From Pavlovales sp. CCMP2436 (taxonomy: Eukaryota; Haptophyta; Pavlovophyceae; Pavlovales): DNA of 15,153 nt. The notes under the pieces were generated by a model that was given only the letters and a program-made list of their open reading frames with translations, was not told the DNA's origin and did not search any database. A program made the translations under genes and the position numbers. The DNA lies in the NCBI GenBank assembly GCA_026770615.1, contig MU631441.1:275847-290999 (forward strand), in the 5' to 3' direction. Position 1 is the first letter of the stretch. Every line of letters starts with the position of its first letter. Positions 8,074 through 15,153 of the stretch are shown here, piece after piece.

Positions 8074-11000
8074 ATGCAGAGGATGCCGCTCATGGAGCAA
8101 GGCGGTCTATCATCATCCTCATCATTTGTTTCGACCAAGACTCGCATCCCACTTCGCAATGCGAAATCGTCCTTTCAGCGGCTCGACGAACTGGAGGCAG
8201 ACGGAGTCACGGCAACATCAAGCGGAGTCAAGGCCGACGTCGCGGCGCGCATGGCTGCACCCCGCCTCACGCGTCTGTGCGAGTTTGAAGACAAGCAGCT
8301 CGAGGAGGAGTACAAGTGAGTGCGAGTGCCGCCTACGCGCATTGCCTGCGCCCTCACGTAGACGCTCATGCTCTCAATGCTTGCTGCCCAATGCCTGCGC
8401 CCACTGCCTGCGCCCACTGCCTGCGCCCACTGCCTGCGCCCACTGCCTGCCCTCATAGGAGCTACGAGGCACGGCACGTGCTGGAGAGCCGCACGGCGCA
8501 CATCGCCGTGGCCACGGCGCTTATGACATCTGTAATCGCTGCCATTTACTGGGCTGTCGGCGTCGACGACCCCTTGTTGCTTGCGATAACCCTGGTCTAC
8601 GCCATCTGCTGGCTCACCTACGCGGGCTATGCGCGCCATTCTGCGTTGCGAGGCGTACCGCTTGCTCGCATCGAACACGTCTTTGTCGGTCTCTACGTGG
8701 TCTCGCATATCACATTCATCATGGTAACTTTCGGCCACGTAACCCCCAAGCCAACCCTAACCTCAAGGCACAAGTAACCCCAACCTCAAGGCACCGAGCT
8801 AGCGGTACTAACCCTAACCCTAACCCTAACATGTCAGCTCTTTAGCGGACTCCGGGAGCCCCCTCTAGCCGGGCGCGGCGCGATCCCGATGTACCAACTA
8901 TTCATTGTCTCGCTCGCAGCGGCCTACGCCAAGCTCGACGTCCGTCACTGCGCTGTCATCGCGTGCGCTGGCACGCTCGGGGTAGCCCTCAACACGGTGA
9001 GGCAGCGCGCTCACGAATGCTCGCTGCTACGCGCGTAGGCCTGAATGCCGGCGCGTCCGCTGACTGTCGACTGACTGCATTGTATGCCTCCTGCTCTCTC
9101 CCACGTACCTGCCACTTTTGCCAGGCTCTCATGCTCGAGCGCGATTTTCCACGTCTCTTGGGACGCTTTGAGGTCGTTGACCATACTTTCCTGGTTGTCA
9201 TCCTTGGCTTGCTCGAGGCAATGATGGTTTTCGTGAGTGCTTAACCCACTCCTGCTCCAGCAGCTGCTTGAACGCACTACCTGCCCCGCTTTCCGCGTCC
9301 CACGGCCCATAACTCCAAACACATCTCAACCTCGCAGGTCAGCATCCGCATCAATACCGACATGCGCACCGCCTACACCTTTTTCCGCGTGCTCGATGCT
9401 GACGCTTTCGAGCGCAAGCTGGCCACAGCCGAGCGCGAGCGGATGCTACAGCACGAGGCGGAGGTCGAGCTCAAGCTGTGCACCGCCGAGGCGGCCAAGG
9501 CTGCACGCAGCAGCCTGATCCGGATGGTAGTTCCAATAGTTCTCACACCATATAACAAAGCTCTCCGCGCGCGTGTGCGTCTCAGTTTGAGTGCCTGCTC
9601 TCTCTTTGACTCACTTTGAGTGTGGCTCGTGCCACCCGGCTAATACCCCATCACCTCCCTGCTCCTGCTAGGTGATGCACGACCTGCGCAGCCCGCTGCT
9701 CTCCGTGGCCAACGCGGTCGCGATTGTGCTGGACTTAATGCCTGAGACTCGCATCGACGACTCTGTCGTCGTCGAGTGCTTGCGCGCGATGGCCACGTGC
9801 AGCCAGCTCATGCAGCACATTGTCTCAGACATGCTGGACTTCGAGAGAATCGACAGTGGTGCGATCTACACCCCTACTTCCCGAATCTCCAGACTTGCAC
9901 CACCCTCGCCCTCGTCTGCCTGACAACCACCCCTCTTCTGCTGCCCTGCCTGTTCTCGCCAACTGTCCACAGGGAGGTTGGTCCTCGTGCCAGCCGCAAT
10001 GCGCGTCTCGCAGCTGCTGCAGGCAGCGGCCGACACGTTTGGCGGGCTGGCCGCGGCCAAGGGCATCACGTTGCGCATCGTCCCGCTGCTCCCCGACCTC
10101 GATCGTGCGATTTACATCGGTAGACTCGCCCTACGCCCGAGCGAACCCAATCTTCACCCTGTACCCTACCCAACAAACTAATCCTTCCTTTCAACCCTCC
10201 CCTACACTGCGCAGGCGACTTGCGCCGGCTGCAGCAGTGCGTCAACAACGGCGTCAGCAACTCGATCAAGGTGCGCACTTCCCGCCTGCGCCCGCACACG
10301 CCAGATGGCTCTCCGCTCTCTCTCCCCCTAACCCTCGTCCCCTCCTACCCCACTCCCCCTACCCCACTCCCCACCCAACCCCCACCCAACCCCCACGCAC
10401 CATTCCCCATCGCCTCGCTCACGTCCAGTTCACCGAGGTGGGCGGTACGGTGACCATCCGCGGGCGGTGCGGGAACGACGCCCAAGTACAGGCCGTAGTA
10501 GCAGCTACTGTCGTCGGCTGTGATACGGCTGCTGCAATGGCAGCGGCGACGGCGACGGCGACGGCGGCCGTCCCTCGTGCGTCTGTCGTGCTCGAAGTGG
10601 ATGACTCGGGCGTGGGGCTGACCGCCGACGAGCTTCACGTGCTAAATCATGGCACGGCTTTCACGCAGGTGTGAACCGGTAGCTTTTCCTTTGCTTACCC
10701 TCACCTCTGCGTATGCACCAGTCCTTCGTTATTTAGCCGCAACCCCCCCCCCCCATCGCACACACACACGCCCTTTTCCGAAGGTGGGCCGCGGACAGCT
10801 GCAGGGCAGTGGTGGCACGGGCCTTGGTCTCACTATCGCTCGTGAACTCCTCAAGCTGCACGGTAGGACTGGACCTACTGCAATTTGCTTGTGGATTACT
10901 CTATTGCTGATAGCCACTTCCTATCCTAGCCCTAATCCCAGCATGCAAGTATGACACAAGAATCACAATCCTGGTGAACCTTAGGATATTCGTTTCCTCT

Positions 11001-13147
11001 GGTACCCAGCTCGCACTCCTTTAATTTACGGCGCTGCGCGCTCTATAAATTATTCTTAAAAACCAGATTTGAAAAACCATAGTTACAGAAAAAAATAGGT
11101 TGCAACCAAATCCCGAATGTTATCAATAACTAAAAATATTTCAAACCCTCACCAGCGTGAAGGACGCAACAGAAAACAACAGTAGCTTTCAACAAAATTC
11201 CACATTGGAGCACAAACTTGATTTTTCACAAACCCCCCGCCTGCGTGAAGGACGCAGGCCTCGCCGCAAACCAGTTAGGAATAACCTGCTGAGTGTGTTC
11301 ATACGGCAGATACAACAACACAAAGGGAGATAGAGTGATCCCCTGTGCGTCAGCGACCTGCTCCAAAAACTGTTCACCCGCCCCAGGACCGTAGGATCCT
11401 CCACGGGAGGCTGCCCATGGACACAAGAAGCACGAAGAACCGGAGAAATATGAGGAAGAAAACGAAGCACACAGCCAGCATACGCAGAATGGCTGGAACA
11501 GAAAAAATTAAACCCGAGTCAGAAACAGCAACATCACTACTCCCTTTCGATGAACCCAATCTTGCACACACCACCTACAGACCTGATGGAGTATTGTTTG
11601 TTGGGGATAACAAGTTGTTTTATTGAGATGAGGAATGTTGAGTAGCCTTGTTCGGCCGGCTAGAGACCTCTTATTGTGAGTCGTGGCCTGGGGAAGGAGA
11701 TAACAGCCGCCCCTTTGAAAAGGGGCAGGCGTGGCGAGCTGCACACAGCGTACTTTAATTTTATACTATATATATTGATGGTGCAAGGGGTTTGATTTGG
11801 CCACGGAAAAATCTGACTTTCGCCGCAACGTCAAAACTCTGAGCGCGGATCTGATAAAGGCTGTTCATGAAGTAATGTCTGTGATTCGCGAAGGTTTGCC
11901 GCGCTCGCAGACGGGCTATACATTTCCATAGGCGACGGAGAAGATGCATTTGAGGTCGGTCAGCACGCCAGTCGAGAGTCGTCGATTGTCGTGTGTCTGA
12001 TCTGATCAGCGGTGGGGACGGTATCTGCTCGGGGTGGATCCCTGGATTTGAGTGATGTTCAACGCTCATTTTCAGTGCGAGTCTCCCTGGGACAGGCTTT
12101 TTACTAGAAACTTACACACTACTTGGCCTTACACGTGTGATATGTGTTTGTGCGTGTGTGTGCATAGATGGCTCGCGCGTATGCCTCGGCTCTGCCGGCC
12201 CCGGGCGCGGCTCAACGTTCCGGCTCGAGCTCATGTTGCCCATGGCTCCAAGGGGCACTCTTCTGACTGAGGGCTCGCCAAGACTCGCAAATCAGCTCTT
12301 GCTCGCGCATTCACCCGTCGTCCATGAGCGCCGTGTTGTCCCAGAATTGTACCCGCATGCGCCAGTGGGAGGAATGGCGCTGGCGGATACGCACGTGGAG
12401 GGCATACCGGCGGGCGGCGATGGAAGGGTGCTTGACGCGGGCGAAAGGAAAAGGCAGGCGCGACCGCAGCTCCACTTCCCGACAGGCTTCCGCGTGCTGC
12501 ACGCGGAAGATGATGCTCTTGTGCGCCGCACGTTTGAGCTGAGGGTGCTAAAGAAGCTCGGAGTGCCATTCGACGTGGCCATGAATGGCGCCGAGGCGGT
12601 GCGTGCAACACAAGATAGACGACACACTCACACCAACACTGACACACCCACTCTAATATCGACACACACACGCACACATACGAACAATAACCCTCAGGTG
12701 CACCTCATTCTGGAGGAGAAGCGCGAGTACGCGCTCGTGCTGATGGACAACCAGGTGCATCACCGCCACTGCCCCATGCCACACCCAACATTTTCCGCTG
12801 TGACACTGGGATGCGTTAAAACACCATATCTATGTGAACAGATGCCCGTCCTTACCGGCGAGAAGGCGACGCGCGCCCTGCGTGCAGGTGGATTCAAGGG
12901 TATCATCGTTGGGATGACGGGCGACCCCAAGGGCTGCTCCGAGCGCGACGAGTTCGAGGCGGCGGGGCTCAGCCTTTGCGTCGAGAAGGATACGCCTGGT
13001 ATTCAGCGTATCGCCCAAGTGCTCGGCTCCTTCGCGCTAAATGAAGAGCTCGAGGAGGAACCTGGCGCTTGCAGCACTCTGCTGGCTCTGCCGGTCGAAC
13101 AAACGGGTCCGGCCGTTGACTGCATGCTGCACCCACTGTCGCCGTAA
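8074..13147 (+). CDS. Membrane-bound hybrid histidine kinase (6 TM, DHp, HATPase, receiver), 13 exons
   Basis: Exons: 8074-8315, 8459-8723, 8838-8996, 9125-9232, 9338-9526, 9672-9858, 9973-10119, 10215-10270, 10429-10668, 10784-10862, 12168-12598, 12698-12754, 12842-13147. All introns are GT-AG, phases match, and the product is 821 residues. The ATG is the first after an in-frame TAA at 8026-8028. Residues 1-90 are a soluble tail, and about 92-258 hold some six hydrophobic helices with no known sensor family. About 275-320 is a charged coiled coil. The H-box VMHDLRSPLLSV places the phospho-His at 324. The N-box CVNNGVSNSIKFT spans 441-453 and is followed by an Ala/Thr-rich insert. G1 is DSGVGL (510-515) and G2 GTGLGL (542-547). 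GRGSTF (570-575) closes the ATPase. The receiver starts near 665 with the acidic pocket E671-D672-D673, phospho-Asp718 (LMDNQMP), Thr746 and Lys769. The family autophosphorylates the His and passes phosphate to the Asp. Ligand and downstream partner are unknown. Confidence 0.93.
8316..8458 (+). repeat. Intron 1 with 13-bp minisatellite
   Basis: The intron (GTGAGT...CATAG, 143 bp, phase 2) contains four perfect units of TGCCTGCGCCCAC at 8392-8443 plus a partial fifth. The array runs almost to the 3' splice site and replaces the usual polypyrimidine tract. A related TGCCTGCGCCCTCAC lies earlier, near 8343. Confidence 0.85.
8724..8837 (+). repeat. Intron 2 with telomere-like CCCTAA tract
   Basis: The intron (GTAACT...GTCAG, 114 bp, phase 0) contains about four CCCTAA/CTAACC units at 8809-8830, just before the acceptor. 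It also holds two copies of AACCTCAAGGCAC upstream (about 8758-8794). CCCTAA is the complement of the TTAGGG telomere repeat; CTAAC also resembles a branch-point sequence, so the tract may supply several branch points. Confidence 0.85.
10271..10428 (+). other. Intron 8, C-tract rich
   Basis: The intron (GTGCGC...GTCCAG, 158 bp, phase 0) interrupts the N-box, between NSIK and FT. From about 10322 to 10400 the sense strand is almost free of G, with repeated CCCC/CCCCC runs (CCCCTACCCCACTCCCC and ACCCAACCCCC units). The opposite strand therefore has G-quadruplex potential. It also serves as a long polypyrimidine tract. Confidence 0.75.
10863..12167 (+). mobile_element. Giant intron 10 with probable inserted sequence
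   Basis: All other introns here are 87-158 bp; this one is 1305 bp (GTAGGA...GCATAG, phase 1). Joining its flanks gives KLHDGSRVCLGSAGPGRGSTF, an ideal ATPase C-terminal junction, so no exon is missing. Much of the interior is AT-rich and unlike the locus. It contains a direct repeat GCGTGAAGGACGCA (11155-11168 and 11243-11256) and two short hairpins (11239-11259 with 8-bp arms; GCCCCTTT/AAAGGGGC at 11709-11726). Minus-strand frames with protein-like composition are present, notably 11226-11426 (FLEQVADAQGITLSPFVLL, YLPYEHTQQVIPNWFAARP) and 11761-12069. I recognise no family and no clear terminal repeats. An insertion into an ordinary short intron is the best explanation. Confidence 0.5.
11226..11426 (-). 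pseudogene. Protein-like minus-strand fragment inside intron 10
   Basis: About 66 codons on the minus strand are open, with balanced amino-acid composition (GEQFLEQVADAQGITLSPF, then LLYLPYEHTQQVIPNWFAAR). This is unlike the Arg/Ala-rich chance frames elsewhere in the window. There is no good start codon (TTG at the first position), and the frame upstream is not continuous. It could be a fragment of a gene carried by the inserted sequence. No family is recognised. Confidence 0.3.
12599..12841 (+). other. Introns 11 and 12: in-frame, stop-free introns in the receiver domain
   Basis: Intron 11 (12599-12697, GTGCGT...CTCAG, 99 bp) and intron 12 (12755-12841, GTGCAT...ACAG, 87 bp) are both multiples of three and contain no in-frame stop. 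The genomic frame is therefore open from exon 11 to the stop codon. Exon 12 is only 57 bp and carries the phospho-Asp. Splicing is the expected form, because it restores NGAEAVHLIL and LMDNQMPVLTG, which match receiver consensus exactly. Confidence 0.8.
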
Positions 13148-13730
13148 TGATGCGCAATCCGGTACCGCACACGGCGCAGCGCACATGCGTGTCCGCATAT
13201 GTAAAACATCCGCCTATCCGCCGGTTGCCTGATCTGGTTACGCAGGCCTTCCATGTAAGTTTCTAGTTAAACGTCCTGCATCCCCAGCATGAGGTTGAAG
13301 CGCACTGGACCCGAGCGCGTTGAAAAAAAAAGCAATCAAGGCTGCAAGGGTCCACTCAGGGCACGTACGGATATACCGACTACCGTCCCCACCGTTGATC
13401 AGATCAGAGTCAGGCACACACGACACGGGAACCTTGGATAATTTGAGATAAATATACAACACGGGCCCTTAAAAGCCGGATCTATTCGGATAAGCCCGCC
13501 GCAGTGACTTAGGACGCGATGTAGATAATACTAAAAACCCCAACAGGGGGTGAAGAAGATAATGATGCATACTACAACTGACACGAACAGGTCCAACAAA
13601 CCGCAAAGGAGACAAAACAAGACAAGAAGACAATCAAAGACCCATGCATGAAGCAAGGAATCACACGTAACAGACGGAAAAGTGAAGCCTCTCTAACCTC
13701 CAACCAAAAACGGGGAACACGATCAAGCAC
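13148..13730. other. Downstream region of the kinase gene, no gene supported
   Basis: This holds the kinase 3' UTR and intergenic DNA. A TGTAAA lies near 13199 and might act as a polyadenylation signal, but this is weak. At about 13382-13424 the minus strand resembles the + strand of intron 10 at about 11986-12031 (shared core CTGATCTGATCA, then CGGTGGGGACGGTA), so a repeat family occurs twice in inverted orientation. Open frames here are short and not protein-like enough to call. Confidence 0.5.
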
Positions 13731-14059
13731 CAAAACAATAGCATCACAAAAACCAGCCGAAACACACAAGGTAAGGTCGCCGCCCAAACAAAGCGGAGCC
13801 GAACCCTTTCCAAGACAGACAAAGAATATGGTAGCCTACACACACCAAGCCAAGTGCTATGTTGTACCTGCATTTGCAGGTACAGCATAGCAAGGCAAAA
13901 CAATAGCACAAAAACCAGCCGAAACACACAGGATAAGGCCACTGCCCACACAAAGCGCAGCCGAACCCTTCCCAAGATTGACAAGGAGAATAGTGTAGCC
14001 TACACACACCAAGCCACGTGCTATGTTGTGCCTGCACTTGCAGGTACAGCATAGCAAGG
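13731..14059. repeat. Tandem pair of ~165-bp units, each with a 38-nt hairpin
   Basis: Unit 1 (13731-13895) and unit 2 (13896-14059) align along their whole length with scattered substitutions and small indels. Both begin CAAAACAATAGCA and end AGCATAGCAAGG. Each holds a hairpin with 18-nt arms and a 2-nt loop (13855-13892 and 14019-14056). Differences inside the arms leave G-U pairs rather than mismatches. Minus-strand open frames across the array repeat a roughly 54-residue pattern and follow from the period, not from a gene. Confidence 0.88.
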
Positions 14060-14893
14060 CTCAGGCTTTACGGAGTTTTGTTTTGCGTGTATGTTTTGTT
14101 GTAATATGCGCAGGAACGCGGTGGCGGAATGCGACGACGAGCAAAGGCGTGGAAATTAATACGAGCAAAGGCGTGGGAATTAATATAGCGCATAAGATGA
14201 CCTATGCACCGACCCTTCCATGTCATGCCCGTACGCCTTCGGGCTGCAAGTCGGGGGACGTTCAAACAAGTGAAAAACTACTTCTCTTTTTTTTACATGA
14301 AGATCTGCGCCAACGTGCTCGGCACAGTTGTCTGCGCTCAAGGGGAGGTGGGGCTACCACCGGGCATCACTGTGAAAACCCCACCTAGGGCTGGTTTTCC
14401 GGCGGTGATAACCCCACCTCGAGCCGTGATAATCCCATCTCGGGCCGTGCAGGTCTTGGTGATAAACCCGGGGTGGGGCTGGGTACCTAAATCCATTGCA
14501 ACGGGGCACTTATAGGGCCTTAGATTAGGGGCCAGGCCTTTGATGCCTCTGGCCTGTATCAGACCCGTGCCCGGGCCTTTGCCCTGCCCTGACCCCTGGC
14601 CATTGCCCTGCCCCCTTGCCCTGGCCCTTGCCCTGACTGTTTAGTGTGGTCAAATAATGGCGACCAACAGTGCCACTGGGCCACGCGAAGACGTTCACTG
14701 GCAACGCGACGATGGCCCATCGGTAGTGTAAGAGTCTTAGGCTTGTAAGTTAGAGCTCATGTGATAAGAACGCAATCGCTGGTTTTATCTAGTTAATGTT
14801 AAATGATATGAGATATGGCTTCTTAAAAGTGAGAAATATTACGAATGACATATATTACGAATAAATGTATAGCTTCACCAGCAACCCACTGAG
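14060..14893. other. Repeat-rich intergenic region
   Basis: No gene is supported here. The region contains a 24-bp tandem duplication (14137-14160 and 14161-14184, one mismatch, core ACGAGCAAAGGCGTGG). It has degenerate GTGATAACCCCACCTCG-type units at about 14383-14475 and a CCCTTGCCCTG-type simple repeat at about 14565-14635. An AT-rich stretch follows from about 14740, holding a direct repeat ATATTACGAAT (14836-14846 and 14852-14862). The last part is probably the upstream region of the partial gene starting at 14894. Confidence 0.55.
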
Positions 14894-15153
14894 ATGGACA
14901 GCAGAGCGAGCAGCCCCGCTGGAGACAAAACAATCAATCGTATCGTAGCCCCCGTGCTGCGCAAGCGTGCAGCTGCAACTGCGCCCCCTGAGGGGGGCGC
15001 TGCCTGGCTCGCCACCATGATGTTGCTCTTCGCCACCATGCTATTGCTTCGGTCACGTGCTGTGACGGGCGCTGTTTCGCGCGGTGGCAAGCAGCACGCG
15101 GAGACGCCGCTCAAGGCTACCAAGGCTACGACGACGATGCTGCTTCCTGCGGC
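14894..15153 (+). CDS. Partial CDS: putative type II membrane protein N-terminus
   Basis: The ATG at 14894 is the first after an in-frame TAG (14870-14872), and the frame stays open to the window edge (86 codons). It has G at -3 and at +4 around the ATG. Residues 1-35 are polar and basic (RIVAPVLRKR), and residues 36-52 are a hydrophobic segment (AAWLATMMLLFATMLLL). A basic RSR follows, then a polar Thr/Lys-rich stretch. A short hydrophobic span after a basic cytosolic tail is typical of Golgi signal-anchor proteins such as glycosyl- or sulfotransferases. It could also be a cleaved signal peptide or a chance frame. No catalytic domain is within view. Confidence 0.45.
   Translation, partial: MDSRASSPAGDKTINRIVAPVLRKRAAATAPPEGGAAWLATMMLLFATMLLLRSRAVTGAVSRGGKQHAETPLKATKATTTMLLPA

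Noticed and set aside
8175..8738. 187-codon minus-strand frame
   Set aside because: It is antisense to kinase exons 1-2 and reads the intron-1 minisatellite as protein.
9820..10674. 284-codon + frame through the kinase region
   Set aside because: It runs through introns 6-8 in the wrong frame over exons 6 and 7. The spliced model explains all kinase boxes.
11709..11726. Rho-independent terminator-like hairpin GCCCCTTT/AAAGGGGC
   Set aside because: It has no U-tract and lies inside a eukaryotic intron, so it is kept only as a local hairpin.
13744..14052. Minus-strand frames of about 100 codons with a 54-residue repeat
   Set aside because: They follow from the tandem unit being close to a multiple of three. 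The Cys/Leu-rich composition has no family resemblance.
14204..14515. 103-codon + frame
   Set aside because: Its second half is the translated GTGATAACCCCACC-type repeat, and nothing recognisable is in the first half.
1..15153. tRNA, rRNA or bacterial operon features
   Set aside because: I found no cloverleaf, rRNA core sequence, ribosome-binding-site pattern or polycistronic arrangement.

Overview
The window looks like nuclear DNA of a GC-rich unicellular eukaryote, most likely a microalga (haptophyte-like is my best guess). The reasons are short GT-AG introns about 90-160 bp long, C-rich or CA-rich introns, many minisatellites, an interstitial CCCTAA tract, and a decayed non-LTR-type reverse transcriptase. 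There is no operon structure, Shine-Dalgarno pattern or prokaryotic gene density. The organism call is inference; nothing here fixes the species.

Layout. At 38-229 lies a near-perfect 74-bp inverted repeat around an AT-rich loop. At 297-602 and 1357-1765 are two arrays of the related decamers ATCCGTTCGT and ATCCGTGCGA. They flank a GC-rich stretch (603-1356) that holds a CCAAT inverted pair and a weak coding-like signal. About 2040-5630 (+) is a degenerate retroelement: a GSGFGG-repeat and helical ORF1-like part, a long proline tract, an RG-rich patch, then a reverse transcriptase broken by stops and frame changes. About 5802-7113 (-) is a GC-rich reading frame with SAP-like segments and one frame shift. 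From 7200 to 8073 there are small tandem repeats and a 13-bp inverted repeat in front of the next gene.

The main gene is at 8074-13147 (+). I could join thirteen exons by GT-AG introns into one 821-residue frame. It encodes a membrane hybrid histidine kinase: N-terminal tail, about six membrane helices, a coiled coil, an H-box, N/G1/G2 ATP-binding boxes and a C-terminal receiver domain with all phosphotransfer residues. Intron 10 is 1305 bp, about ten times longer than the rest, and carries foreign-looking sequence.

Downstream, 13148-14893 is repeat-rich and apparently non-coding. It includes a tandem pair of roughly 165-bp units, each with a 38-nt hairpin, and several shorter repeats. At 14894 an ATG opens a frame that runs off the window and looks like the start of a type II membrane protein. 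The kinase is the only gene I consider complete; the rest is mobile-element debris, repeats, or partial or uncertain coding sequence.
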